A stretch of DNA of 17,277 nucleotides, taken from positions 1 through 17,277 of the forward strand of contig DATLEZ010000058.1 of NCBI GenBank assembly GCA_035525055.1. Reading direction: 5' to 3'. The notes under the pieces were generated by a model. That model made no database searches. It was not told the origin of the DNA and saw only the letters and a list, made by a program, of their open reading frames with translations. Of this stretch, positions 1-7,950 are shown in pieces. A program made the position numbers and the translations under genes. Every line of letters begins with the position of its first letter. The first letter of the stretch is position 1. The DNA comes from DATEEG01 sp035525055 (GTDB taxonomy: Bacteria; Actinomycetota; Acidimicrobiia; Spongiisociales; ZC4RG35).

Positions 1-89
1 CCCCTTGAGGCTTCGTGTGGTTGTGATCGTAGGACGGTCATGGCCCATGAAACTCATCGGTGGGGCTCGCTCGACGCTCCCTTTCGCGC

Positions 90-848
90 TTAGACGATGC
101 CTCTCGCCGCCCAGGCTTGAGCATTAAGCACGAACGGTGCGGCCGGCAGCATCTTTCGACACTGCTCACGTAGTTTCGCTCGACCCTTGGGGTCGAGGCT
201 GGCGACCAATCCTCCGGCCGGGCCGACTCCAAGCTCAAACGGCTCCCACCACTCGTCAAAGGTCGGATGCTCAACGTGAACCGGAAGTACGCCCTCTTCG
301 ACGTCGCGTAACCCGGCTCTTCTGAACAACTCGCCGAGGTGGCCCTCGTGCGTACCGGCAAGCTGCGATTCATCTTCCATGGCGGGATCAATCGTGCGGG
401 CCGCCGCCCAGAACAAGCTGAGGGGACCCTGGCCGCCGCCATGGTCCCAAACACATGCCGCCACCACGCCATTGTGACGCACGACGCGCCTCATCTCGCG
501 AAGTCCCAGGACCGGATCTGTCATGAAGTGAACGACCAGTTGGGCAATGGCAGCGTCGAAGACTTGATCTGCGAACGGCAAGTTTTCGGCCGCTGCTCGT
601 TGCACGCTCACACCGGGGTGACGCTCCTGCGCGGCCGCCACGAACGGTTCTGAAGGATCAACTGCCGATACAGAGGACGAACCAAGCAGTCTCACGAGTT
701 CCCCCGTAAGAGCCCCGGGGCCGCAGCCAACGTCGAGGACAACTTGGCCGGCCTCGACTTGTGCAAAGTCGGCGAGTTGGGGAGCCAGCGGAGTGGAGTA
801 GCGCCCCATGAATCTGTCGTAGGCATCGGCTCCAACGAGGAAGGTCAT
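90..848 (-). CDS. class I SAM-dependent methyltransferase (Methyltransf_11 type)
   Basis: The 252-aa protein has a Rossmann-type SAM-binding motif I, DVGCGPGALT, at residues 39-48, an acidic motif II (AVDPS, around 62-66) and a motif near 84-104 (AAAENLPF...FDAAIAQLVVHF) typical of Methyltransf_11/UbiE-like enzymes. It therefore very likely transfers a methyl group from SAM to a small molecule in the cytoplasm; the substrate cannot be read from the sequence. The ATG at 848 is the natural start because a TAGATT -10 box lies 6 nt upstream, so the mRNA is probably leaderless; no Shine-Dalgarno is present. It is read in the same direction as the acyltransferase upstream but is separated from it by 45 bp with its own promoter. 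Family call is firm, function unknown. Confidence 0.85.
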   Translation of the reverse strand: MTFLVGADAYDRFMGRYSTPLAPQLADFAQVEAGQVVLDVGCGPGALTGELVRLLGSSSVSAVDPSEPFVAAAQERHPGVSVQRAAAENLPFADQVFDAAIAQLVVHFMTDPVLGLREMRRVVRHNGVVAACVWDHGGGQGPLSLFWAAARTIDPAMEDESQLAGTHEGHLGELFRRAGLRDVEEGVLPVHVEHPTFDEWWEPFELGVGPAGGLVASLDPKGRAKLREQCRKMLPAAPFVLNAQAWAARGIV

Positions 849-854
849 TGGTGA

Positions 855-860
855 AATCTA
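855..860 (-). promoter_or_regulatory. leaderless-type -10 box (TAGATT) for the methyltransferase
   Basis: On the minus strand TAGATT is followed by TCACCA and then the ATG at 848. The TANNNT-N6-ATG layout fits an actinobacterial leaderless transcript starting at or next to the start codon. No convincing -35 is visible. Confidence 0.5.
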
Positions 861-893
861 ACGCTCTGATGGTTCGGAGTTCGAGCCGCCCAA

Positions 894-1970
894 TTAGTCG
901 ATGGCAGCCCGAGTCGGTGTTCGGAACTCTTGGGCACGCGATGAGCGATCGATCTGAGGTTTGCGGCCGAGCAGCGGTGCCTCGATGAAGCGCCAAGACA
1001 ATCCGGCGAGAGCGATCGGGACGGCGACCATCGGGATCTCGGGTGGAATGGGGAGCAGTTGCTCCCAGGGCAGCGAAATCATCATGTAGTGCCAGAGGTA
1101 CAGACCGTAGGAGATCTTCCCGAACCAACGGAGTACTGGATTCTCAAGCCATACGGCAGGCTTGAACAAGGCACCGTGGATAGCGACGGCGGCAATAACA
1201 GCTATCGGTACGGTCAAGTAGAGGAGTCTCCGGTCGTAGTAATGCCACGCAATGCAGGCCGCCATGATCAACGTCGCCGTGGCAACGGCGGAGACGTTGC
1301 GGGTTGGCTTCGGTATGCGATTTTCGTGCAGACCGACTGCCAGCGCACAGCCCAGCAACGGGGCAAAGGCATTGGTATCCGTCCCGAAGTAGACCCTGTT
1401 GTGGGTCGCTCCGGTCGCCAGATAGCCGAGCCTCCAGGCTGCGAAGGCGACCACCAGCCCGATCGTCACCGGGAAACGCCACCTGCGCGGAATAACGAGA
1501 AGGGAGACGGGCCACAGAAGGTAGAAGTGCTCTTCGATAGCAAGCGACCAGGTGTGGGCCATGTGGACCAGCTGGGTGCCCGCAATCTGAACGAGGTTTG
1601 AGACATAGGCCAAGACGGGCCAAGAGCGCCCCCACCACTGCTCTGGCTCACCGAGGATCGTCAGCTGGAGGATCAGGTGGGCGAAGACGACCACAAGAAG
1701 GGCGGGGAAGAGCCGTCGAGCGCGCCGGCCGTAGAAGCGCCGGAGGTTGACCGTGTCGTTCTTGTCGAGTTCCCGGAGAAGGATGGTCGTGATGAGGAAT
1801 CCGGAAAGGACAAAGAACAGGATCACCCCGTAGGAGCCGGCCCTGAACGGTCCGAATGGCAGGTGGAACCCGAACACCAGGAGGATCGCCACCCCTCGGA
1901 GCCCGTCGAGGGCCGGCCAATACGAGGCAGGAGCCGGGTCGGCTCGGTCAGTGCTCACCGGGACAATCAT
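894..1970 (-). CDS. acyltransferase 3 family membrane protein (OafA/YrhL-like)
   Basis: Integral membrane O-acyltransferase of about 358 aa. From the chosen start, residues 18-26 carry the family signature YWPALDGLRG, H36 is the conserved histidine in the first helix (FGFH), FFVLSGFLI lies at 52-60, and a basic RRARRLFPA stretch at 82-90 opens the next helix. About ten hydrophobic helices follow, and the usual (S)YGLYLWHY motif is near the end. Such proteins acetylate or otherwise acylate polysaccharides, peptidoglycan or lipids at the membrane; the substrate is unknown. Start choice is uncertain: the frame stays open to an ATG at 2147, and an ATG at 2075 has a TACATA box 6 nt upstream, but the extra N-terminal residues look unlike the family, so I use the ATG at 1970, which lacks a Shine-Dalgarno. 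It is divergent from the PAS-GGDEF gene. Confidence 0.85.
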   Translation of the reverse strand: MIVPVSTDRADPAPASYWPALDGLRGVAILLVFGFHLPFGPFRAGSYGVILFFVLSGFLITTILLRELDKNDTVNLRRFYGRRARRLFPALLVVVFAHLILQLTILGEPEQWWGRSWPVLAYVSNLVQIAGTQLVHMAHTWSLAIEEHFYLLWPVSLLVIPRRWRFPVTIGLVVAFAAWRLGYLATGATHNRVYFGTDTNAFAPLLGCALAVGLHENRIPKPTRNVSAVATATLIMAACIAWHYYDRRLLYLTVPIAVIAAVAIHGALFKPAVWLENPVLRWFGKISYGLYLWHYMMISLPWEQLLPIPPEIPMVAVPIALAGLSWRFIEAPLLGRKPQIDRSSRAQEFRTPTRAAID

Positions 1971-2188
1971 CAGTGGCCGGCGACATCGAGGGTCGACTGG
2001 GGAAAAGGCCCCATCCGGGATTGGGAGAGTCACAGAGGCAAGACCTTGGTTGGTAGAAGCAGTCTGCCTGTCCATCGACCGTATGTACCCACGCCTTGAT
2101 GCAAAGGAAACCAACGGCCCAGGCCCGGTGCCGACCGTGACGGCCATTTTCGCAAGGAGATACCTTCACATAGCCCTCCTGGTGACCG

Positions 2189-3883
2189 ATGTTTGGAGTT
2201 GTCAACCGACGAATGGTGGTCATGCGACCACGAATTCGGCGGGAACCTCTGATGCAGCCGACCTCCCGCCGCCCCCAGTCTCTCGCCGGACCCGGCGCGC
2301 ATGGAGTCCTCTCGAGCTGGGTCTTTGTCGCCAGTCTCGTAGTGGCGATGCTTGGCCTCTGTGTGATGATCGGCTGGCTGCTCGGCAGGGCGCCGCTGGA
2401 AGGGATCGCGCAGGGGCTGTCGAACATGGTTGTCGTGACAGCATCTGGCATCACGGTCGTGGCGGTCCTCGGTGCCCGCACTTTCTTCCGGTCCCATGCC
2501 GGACAGATTCTGATCAGTGACCAGTTGCGGGACCTGAACTTGACGCTGGAGTCCCGCGTCGACACGCGAACCACCGAGCTCATGACGAGCGAGAGGTGGG
2601 CGCGAGCGCTCACCGAGTCCGTCCCCGTCGGAGTCTTTCACGCCGATGTTGACGGTCGAGTTACTTTTGTCAACGATCGATGGTGCAACATCTACGGCAC
2701 GTCCGTGAAGGATGCGCTCGCCGGGGTGTGGGCCCGGGGATTGCCCGTCGACGAGCGGGAACGGGTGATGGGTGACTGGGCGAGAGCCGACGTCGCCGAC
2801 GGCGACTTCGAAGTGGAATTGCGGGTTGCCGGGCCGGCCGGTCAGGTCACCTGGGTGCTGGTCCGCATTGCCCGGGTCCTCGAGATCGACGGCTCCATTG
2901 CGGGTCACGTGGGGACGGTCGAGGACGTGGGATCGCGTCGCACTGCCCAACAAGTCGTGATCGATACCGAGGAGTTGTTCGCCAGCATGTTCGAATCTTC
3001 GCCGGTCGCAATGGCGCTGATCGATGCTGATGGAGTCGTAAAACGGGCCAATGCGGCGCTAAGCGAACTTACCTACTACACGCCTGAGGAGCTGATCACC
3101 CTCAAGCTTGAATCGCTCCTGCACCCTGACCATATCGATGTCGGAACCCTCGGCCAGGAAACCGGGGTCGTCGATCGACGCCTCGTGCGAGCGGATGGGT
3201 CCCTTTGTTGGTCGTCGATGAGCTACGCGCAGGTTGGTCGGGAAACTGGGGGTCAACCCTCACTCGTGATTGTGCAGTTTGTCGACACGTCCGATCGACG
3301 CCACTACGAGGAGCAGCTAGCCCATATGGGGGCCCACGACTTCTTGACCGGCCTTTTGAACAGACGGAGTTTTGAAACGGCCCTCAGCAGCCAAGTCGCC
3401 TACTGCAATCGATACGGACCGGTGGGAGCGGTGCTGATGCTCGACCTCGATAACTTCGGAGGGATTAACGAGACCTACGGCCACGACGTCGGCAATCAAT
3501 TAGTAGTTACTACCGCACACCTCATACAACAGCGGGTGCGCGCCTCCGACGTGGTCGCGCGGCTGAGTGGCGAGCACTTCGTGGTGCTACTGCCGGCCGG
3601 CCACGGGGCAGGGGCCCGAGCCGTCGCTCAAATCCTCGTGGATGAGATCCATTCCAATGCTGCCGCGGTCGCCGGTGATCACATCTCTCTCAGCATCAGC
3701 ATCGGGGTCGCCGTCTTCGACGACATCGAACGATCCGCCGACGAGATGCTCGTGAACGCCGGTCTGGCGATGTTCGACGCCATCGATCTAGGAGGAGACC
3801 GATGGGCCCAGTTCGCAAGTGAGAACTACGGACAGCGGGCGTTCAGGTCCGAATCTCATCGATCGAACGTCGTGGTCGACTAG
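2189..3883 (+). CDS. membrane PAS-PAS-GGDEF protein with degenerate GGDEF site
   Basis: The 564-aa protein has two predicted membrane helices (about 43-65 and 76-98), a short coiled linker, two PAS domains (about 137-247 and 262-372) and a C-terminal GGDEF domain (about 383-543). There is no EAL or HD-GYP domain. The GGDEF domain begins normally (DFLTGLLNRRSF) but the active-site motif reads SGEHF (460-464), with His in place of the metal-binding Glu, and DLDxFKxxND is changed to DLDNFGGINE (419-428). The C-terminal ALYxAKxxGRN motif is also lost. It is therefore more likely a c-di-GMP-independent sensor, a GTP-binding regulator or a degenerate cyclase than an active diguanylate cyclase. The ATG at 2189 has no good ribosome site; ATGs at 2213, 2222 and 2252 are alternatives. 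An in-frame TAG at 2171 limits extension. Confidence 0.85.
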   Translation: MFGVVNRRMVVMRPRIRREPLMQPTSRRPQSLAGPGAHGVLSSWVFVASLVVAMLGLCVMIGWLLGRAPLEGIAQGLSNMVVVTASGITVVAVLGARTFFRSHAGQILISDQLRDLNLTLESRVDTRTTELMTSERWARALTESVPVGVFHADVDGRVTFVNDRWCNIYGTSVKDALAGVWARGLPVDERERVMGDWARADVADGDFEVELRVAGPAGQVTWVLVRIARVLEIDGSIAGHVGTVEDVGSRRTAQQVVIDTEELFASMFESSPVAMALIDADGVVKRANAALSELTYYTPEELITLKLESLLHPDHIDVGTLGQETGVVDRRLVRADGSLCWSSMSYAQVGRETGGQPSLVIVQFVDTSDRRHYEEQLAHMGAHDFLTGLLNRRSFETALSSQVAYCNRYGPVGAVLMLDLDNFGGINETYGHDVGNQLVVTTAHLIQQRVRASDVVARLSGEHFVVLLPAGHGAGARAVAQILVDEIHSNAAAVAGDHISLSISIGVAVFDDIERSADEMLVNAGLAMFDAIDLGGDRWAQFASENYGQRAFRSESHRSNVVVD

Positions 3884-3929
3884 TCCAGGGACGCGACCGC
3901 GGGACCTCAAGGTATTGATGTCCTGCGTT

Positions 3930-3952
3930 TGTCCCCCGTAAGCGGGGGGACA
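3930..3952. terminator. hairpin between convergent genes
   Basis: TGTCCCCC pairs with GGGGGACA around a 7-nt loop, between the stops of the GGDEF gene (+) and the ice-binding gene (-). No T-run follows on either strand, so it would be an atypical bidirectional terminator. Confidence 0.45.
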
Positions 3953-3958
3953 GCCAGG

Positions 3959-4897
3959 TCAGTCTTTCAGTGCCTTGCTTCGTCTGATCAGGATTGCTCC
4001 GAGGACCAGGGACGAGAATGCTGCAAGGAGGGTGGTGCCCATCGGCAGGCCGGTGAATGGAAGCCCCGTCGCCGCCGTGGTTGCTCCGACCGCCGTGGTC
4101 GTTGCTCCGACCGCCGTGGTCGTCGCTCCAGGCACCGTTGTCGTTGTGGATGAAGTCGTGGTGGGGACGCTCAGGTCGCAGGTGGGCGCAAGGAATGTGT
4201 TTGTGTCGAGGGTCACCGCACCGTTGCGAGCAAGCGCCCGGCCCTGGACCGTCACCCCGGTAGTCACCGTGATCGATGTCAGAGCGAGGATGTTGCCGGC
4301 GAACACAGAACTGGTCCCGAGAGTGGCCGAGCTACCCACCTGCCAGAAGACGTTGCACTGCTGAGCGCCGTTGATCAGTGTCACTGAGCTTCCTGACGCG
4401 GTCGTAAGAGTCGAGTCTGTCTGAAAGATGAAAACTGAATTGGGATCTCCCGCTCCGTCGAGCGTCAGATTGCCCGTGAGACTCAGTGCGCCCTTACCCG
4501 GTCCGGCATATACCCCGCCAACCAGAACCAGGTTGCCCAGGTCGGCAGTTGTGGTGCCGTTCAAGACCCGGCCGGCGGCGTCCACATAGGCTGCGGTCAA
4601 GTCGATTTGGGCTTGGCCGGCGGCGCCGTTGGCGTTGTCGATCGTCCCGCCGACCGTCCCGGGCGGAAATCCCGTGATTGACGTTCCGGGTGACAGCCCG
4701 AGGCTGGCGTTGAGAGTGCTGGGTCCAGTGTTGGTAACGGTTGAGCCTCCGAGCACGGAATAGTTCGCCGAGGTCCCCAACAACACCGTCGGAACAATGG
4801 CTGCGGTGGCAACTCCTCCGACCAGGAGCAGGGCCGTCGTGGTAAGGGCGATCAGGGTGGTTGTACCCAGTCGCTGGGGCACCGAACTGTGAGTCAT
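3959..4897 (-). CDS. DUF3494 ice-binding-like surface protein with LPFTG anchor
   Basis: From the ATG at 4897 (AGAAGGAG ribosome site 5 nt upstream) the protein has 312 aa. Residues 1-33 form a secretion signal with a hydrophobic core (ALLLVGGVATA). Residues about 35-240 match the DUF3494 ice-binding/antifreeze fold: an opening LLGTSANYSVLGGSTVTNTG, the inner helix region rich in AAGQAQIDLTAAY, and a VFIFQT strand followed by CNVFWQVGSSATLGT. A Thr/Ser/Ala-rich linker (245-278) precedes LPFTG at 279-283, a hydrophobic segment and RRSK, a classic sortase sorting signal. The protein is thus probably displayed covalently on the cell wall, where DUF3494 proteins bind ice or act as adhesins. Ice binding itself is inferred from the family. 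No sortase lies in the window. An upstream in-frame ATG at 4999 is less likely. Confidence 0.85.
   Translation of the reverse strand: MTHSSVPQRLGTTTLIALTTTALLLVGGVATAAIVPTVLLGTSANYSVLGGSTVTNTGPSTLNASLGLSPGTSITGFPPGTVGGTIDNANGAAGQAQIDLTAAYVDAAGRVLNGTTTADLGNLVLVGGVYAGPGKGALSLTGNLTLDGAGDPNSVFIFQTDSTLTTASGSSVTLINGAQQCNVFWQVGSSATLGTSSVFAGNILALTSITVTTGVTVQGRALARNGAVTLDTNTFLAPTCDLSVPTTTSSTTTTVPGATTTAVGATTTAVGATTAATGLPFTGLPMGTTLLAAFSSLVLGAILIRRSKALKD
4072..4130 (-). repeat. 21-bp in-frame tandem repeat in the Thr-rich linker
   Basis: Two near-identical 21-bp units (4089-4109 and 4110-4130), plus a third copy at 4072-4088 that is 3 bp shorter, encode the GATTTAV repeats between the ice-binding domain and the LPFTG signal. 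The length is a multiple of three, so copy changes would alter linker length without frameshift. Confidence 0.7.
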
Positions 4898-4958
4898 GGC
4901 GACTCCTTCTAACCGGGGTGTGAGGCGCAAGATGCGACCCGTCCAGCCGGTCATTCCG

Positions 4959-4964
4959 ACAATA
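4959..4964 (-). promoter_or_regulatory. possible -10 box (TATTGT) for the ice-binding gene
   Basis: TATTGT on the minus strand, with TTAAGA 17 nt further upstream as a weak -35, would give a leader of about 55 nt before the ATG at 4897. Weak support. Confidence 0.25.
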
Positions 4965-4985
4965 CACCTCCTGGCTGGGTTTCTT

Positions 4986-5022
4986 AAAAAAACGAACACC
5001 CCGGGACGGCTTCAGACCGGGT
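4986..5022 (-). terminator. possible intrinsic terminator after the deazaflavin oxidoreductase
   Basis: On the minus strand ACCCGG (overlapping the last codons) can pair with CCGGGGT, with one bulge, and a run of seven T (4992-4986) follows about 5 nt later. The stem is short, so support is moderate. Confidence 0.4.
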
Positions 5023-5500
5023 CGATCACTACGACAGGAATCTGGCGGTCGGTCTTCTCCTGATACCTGTCGTATTGGGGCCATATCTCGGCCATTTCCC
5101 GCCACAGCCTCGCCTTCTCGTCCCCTTCGGTCGTTCGAGCTCGACCCGAAAGGATTTCGGGCCCCACTTGCAACTGGACGTCCGGGTCGGCCAGGAGGTT
5201 GAGGTACCACTTGGGATGCTTGGGGGCGCCACCAATTGAAGCGACCACCACGTAACTGTCGCCGTCCCGCCCGTAGATCAACGCTGTACGCCGGAGTGCG
5301 CCGGTCTTACGGCCACGGGTAGTGAGAAGCAGGGTCGGGACTCCTTGCCACCGGTGCCCCTTCTCCCCACCGCTCTCGACGTATTCCTTGATGTGTTTGG
5401 CCACCCACCCGGTGGGCGAATCGACCACCTCTTCGTCTGGTGTCACGAGACGTACGGTATCCGGTCCAGCCGGCAATCCACCAACTGGCTGTGGGTGCAA
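5012..5500 (-). CDS. deazaflavin (F420)-dependent nitroreductase-family protein
   Basis: The 162-aa protein belongs to the DDN/DUF385 family of split-barrel F420H2-dependent oxidoreductases. The family hallmarks are all present: LLLTTRGRKTGALRRTAL at 57-74, YVVVASIGGAPKHPKWYLNL at 83-102, ADPDVQLQVG at 104-113, and a C-terminal YDRYQEKTDRQIPVV segment. Members reduce quinones, nitro compounds or other substrates with F420H2 in the cytoplasm or at the membrane; the substrate here is not known. The start is a TTG at 5500 with GGAGA 4 nt upstream; a GTG at 5446 is an alternative, and the conserved region (from about residue 27) lies inside both. Its presence implies that the host makes F420. It is divergent from the CcdA-like gene. 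Confidence 0.85.
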   Translation of the reverse strand: MHPQPVGGLPAGPDTVRLVTPDEEVVDSPTGWVAKHIKEYVESGGEKGHRWQGVPTLLLTTRGRKTGALRRTALIYGRDGDSYVVVASIGGAPKHPKWYLNLLADPDVQLQVGPEILSGRARTTEGDEKARLWREMAEIWPQYDRYQEKTDRQIPVVVIDPV

Positions 5501-5559
5501 TGGCTCTCCGCAGCCCGGGTCTAATCTGAGGCGGGTTCACCCGGTCGAGGGGAGTCTCA

Positions 5560-6342
5560 ATGTCTGCAGTTCTGATTGGTCTGGCCGCAATCTTGGCCAT
5601 CGCGACCGCTATCCGCTCCATCTGGTCGCCGTGCGGTCTGTCCATGCTCTCGACGATCACTCCGATGGCAGAGGCCGGGCGCGGGCATAGCTTTCGATCG
5701 ACCTCGGTCTGGTTCGTCATCGGGTCCGTTGCCGGGGGCCTGACCCTCGGTGGCCTGATGGCGGCGATTGCACTCGTTGTGGCCGGTCTCGAAGCGACGA
5801 CGGCCATGGCCCTGGCGATCGTCGCCGCGGCTTCCCTGATCACGGCGGTCAGCGATGGGCGAATCTCCGGTTTCCATCTGCCGGGTCACGACCGCCAGGT
5901 CAACGAGAGATGGCTCGACCAATACCGTTCGTGGGTCTACGGCGCAGGTTTCGGATGGCAGATCGGAGTCGGCCTCGCCACCTACATCATGACTGCGGGC
6001 GTCTACCTGTTGATCCTCATAGGGGGTCTGACGGCCAGCCCCTGGATTGCCATCGCCCTGGGCGCGTTGTTCGGTCTGGTGAGGGGTCTGGCGGTCTACC
6101 TGGCCGCCGGACTCGACTCGGGTGAGAAGCTCCTCTCGTTCCACGCCAGATTCGAGTCATGGCGGGAGCCCGTACGACAGTCAATGATCGTGGTGCAAGC
6201 CCTCGTAGCGGTTGTCGCGGCTGCCGCTGCAGGTGCCAGCGGACCAATCGTCGGATCGGTGTTAGCTGTGGCGACAGCGACGGTCGCTCTGAGTCTGCGA
6301 GGACCCCGCGAAGCGGTCTATCTCAACGCGGCGACGTCGTAG
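5560..6342 (+). CDS. CcdA-like polytopic membrane protein
   Basis: The 260-aa protein has about six hydrophobic helices. Near the N-terminus WSPCGLSMLSTITP (22-35) resembles the SPCxLP motif in helix 1 of CcdA/DsbD-type thiol transporters. The matching second half (GFGWQIGVGLATY, about 129-141) lacks a cysteine, and C25 is the only cysteine in the protein. It could be a CcdA-fold protein that does not carry out canonical disulfide transfer; the function is unknown. The ATG at 5560 is supported by a strong GAGGGGAG ribosome site 5 nt upstream. A strong terminator follows directly. The protein looks monocistronic, and no thioredoxin-like partner is next to it. Confidence 0.6.
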   Translation: MSAVLIGLAAILAIATAIRSIWSPCGLSMLSTITPMAEAGRGHSFRSTSVWFVIGSVAGGLTLGGLMAAIALVVAGLEATTAMALAIVAAASLITAVSDGRISGFHLPGHDRQVNERWLDQYRSWVYGAGFGWQIGVGLATYIMTAGVYLLILIGGLTASPWIAIALGALFGLVRGLAVYLAAGLDSGEKLLSFHARFESWREPVRQSMIVVQALVAVVAAAAAGASGPIVGSVLAVATATVALSLRGPREAVYLNAATS

Positions 6343-6368
6343 CCGACGCTAAGACCTCAAGCCAGAAG

Positions 6369-6402
6369 AAAGGGCCCCCGGATTGGCGCCGGGGACCCTT
6401 TT
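6369..6402. terminator. strong bidirectional intrinsic terminator
   Basis: GGGCCCCCGG (6372-6381) pairs with CCGGGGACCC (6389-6398) with one mismatch around a 7-nt loop. It is preceded by AAA and followed by TTTT, so it works on both strands: for the CcdA-like gene (+) and for the 33-aa gene (-), whose stop lies 15 nt away. Confidence 0.85.
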
Positions 6403-6412
6403 GATTTCAGTC

Positions 6413-6514
6413 CTACTTCTTCTTCTTTGCGCCCTTCTTTGCGGACTTCTTGGCAGGTGCCTTCTTTGCGCCCTTCTTTGCCGGTGCTTTCTTTGCTGCC
6501 TTCTTTGCAGCCAT
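6413..6514 (-). CDS. 33-residue Lys/Ala-rich basic protein
   Basis: This short frame, too small for a usual ORF cut-off, begins with the ATG at 6514 and ends with TAG at 6413-6415. The peptide starts MAAKKAAKKAPAKKGAKK and continues as the same (A)AKK pattern to a final KKKK; 16 of 33 residues are Lys and nearly all others Ala, Gly, Pro or Ser. This resembles the tail of actinobacterial HU (HupB) or histone H1-like proteins, so it may bind DNA, RNA or another polyanion; this is inference. Support for a real gene: a clean AKK/APAKK period in one frame only, and a strong terminator 15 nt after the stop. A weak GAAGAG lies 4 nt before the ATG. It lies 164 bp downstream of the MFS gene and may be cotranscribed with it. 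Confidence 0.6.
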   Translation of the reverse strand: MAAKKAAKKAPAKKGAKKAPAKKSAKKGAKKKK

Positions 6515-6678
6515 CAGCTCTTCTTTCTCTCATGACCACTCGCGTGGCCCTTGCTCATGACAGTGAATCGCGTGATGAAACTCCGCCTATTGATCCTCCT
6601 CTTCAGGTGACCTGTGCAGCAGGACGATATTCACGCCTGCGCGAGAGTCGTGGTTTTTTGTTACACGGTTTTGGCGAT

Positions 6679-7944
6679 CTAGTCGGCGAGACGTTTTCCG
6701 CGAGCCGCACCGAGTGTGTCGGACCAGATCGGAGTGAACCTCAGCCACACTCCTGTGACTATCAGGATCAACGGAGTGGCCTGCGCCACGAGCCGGTAGT
6801 CCGTCCCGTCGGCGATCGCCGCGCCGAGGAGGGCACCGAGCGGGAGAGTTGACCACCCGATCGTCCGCGCCGCCGTGATGACCCGTCCCATCATCGCAGT
6901 CGGTGTGTACGACTGACGGATCGTTGCGAGTGGCACATTCACTAGCGAGATGCCAACGAACATGATGAAGAGCAAGGCCAGAACGCTGAAACCGAATTGA
7001 GTCCGGACGGTGACAAGGAAAGCCGTTCCGAAGGTGATCATGCCGATAGTCATGGTTCGCCCATGGCCGACCAGTCGAGAGACACGCGGGGCCATCAACG
7101 CCCCGACGATTCCGCCCAGCCCCAACGCCATGAACATAACGCCGATTTGAGCCTCTCCCGCCCCGACCACCTCGGTTCCGAGAACCACGAACGTCGATTC
7201 CAGGAATCCGACAGCCGCGTTGGCCGACGCCGCTGCGATGGTCGACGCCCGCAGGTGCGGTTCGCTGAACAAAAACCGGATTCCGTGCATCGCCTCTTCG
7301 AGGTACTTGCTTCGCTGTTCGCGGGGGATGCGAACTGGGACCGACCCGACCAGCCAGACGGAGACCGCCGACAACAGGAACGTGCCGCCGTTGAGGAACA
7401 GTCCGGGTGCAACCCCGACTGTGTCGGCCATAGCTCCCGCTAGGAGTGGTCCGAGCACCAGGGCAACCTGCTGGCTGGTGGCAATCCGACTGTTGGCGGT
7501 GCTCAGTTGATCGTCTCTCACCAAGGCTGGGATCAGAGATTGCAGACCGTTCTGGAAGACCGATGCGAACGTTCCCACGACAAAGGCCATAAGGAACACG
7601 ACGATCTTGAGGTCCGGATCCGGGTTGAGGGCGATGGCCCCGAGAATCGTGAAGGCTCCGGCCCGCGCCAGGTCGGCCGTGATCATGACTGACCGCAGCG
7701 GGAGTCGGTCGAGAAGTACACCACCCAGGAATCCGAAGATGACACCCGGAAGAATCTCGAGAACGTAGGTCAGGGCCAGATCGACGTTGGCCTGGGACAA
7801 CTGGAGCATGAACAACGGGATCGTGAGGTAGGCGACGTAGTCGCCAACCTGAGAAAGGGCCTGCCCCCAGAACAGGGCACGAAATCGGCGTCCCAGGCCA
7901 GAATCGACGCGATGACGGCCCCGAGTCGCCGATTCGTGGGTCAT
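6679..7944 (-). CDS. MFS transporter, MFS_3/EntS-like exporter family
   Basis: The 421-aa major facilitator protein has about 12 hydrophobic helices. The first helix region reads FRALFWGQALSQVGDYVAYLTIPLFML, characteristic of MFS_3/enterobactin-exporter-like proteins, and GGVLLDRLPLRSVMI gives the loop 2-3 MFS signature. Such proteins usually export siderophores, drugs or other small hydrophobic compounds by proton antiport; the cargo is unknown. The ATG at 7944 follows a TAACCT -10 box by 6 nt with no Shine-Dalgarno, so translation is probably leaderless. The gene is divergent from the holin-X-like gene, with only 53 bp between them. Confidence 0.85.
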   Translation of the reverse strand: MTHESATRGRHRVDSGLGRRFRALFWGQALSQVGDYVAYLTIPLFMLQLSQANVDLALTYVLEILPGVIFGFLGGVLLDRLPLRSVMITADLARAGAFTILGAIALNPDPDLKIVVFLMAFVVGTFASVFQNGLQSLIPALVRDDQLSTANSRIATSQQVALVLGPLLAGAMADTVGVAPGLFLNGGTFLLSAVSVWLVGSVPVRIPREQRSKYLEEAMHGIRFLFSEPHLRASTIAAASANAAVGFLESTFVVLGTEVVGAGEAQIGVMFMALGLGGIVGALMAPRVSRLVGHGRTMTIGMITFGTAFLVTVRTQFGFSVLALLFIMFVGISLVNVPLATIRQSYTPTAMMGRVITAARTIGWSTLPLGALLGAAIADGTDYRLVAQATPLILIVTGVWLRFTPIWSDTLGAARGKRLAD

Positions 7945-7950
7945 AGATCA

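Noticed and set aside
1..89. Possible gene end at the left edge
   Set aside because: No frame with recognisable content; the open minus frame from 472 to 38 is a shadow of the methyltransferase.
2030..2953. Minus-strand frame of 307 codons opposite the PAS region
   Set aside because: Shadow of the PAS-GGDEF gene; low-complexity polar sequence without recognisable domains.
6357..6539. 60-codon minus frame over the Lys/Ala repeat (Lys/Glu/Gly-rich)
   Set aside because: It runs through the terminator and reads the repeat in the wrong frame; the MAAKKAAKK frame is shorter but regular and ends just before the terminator.
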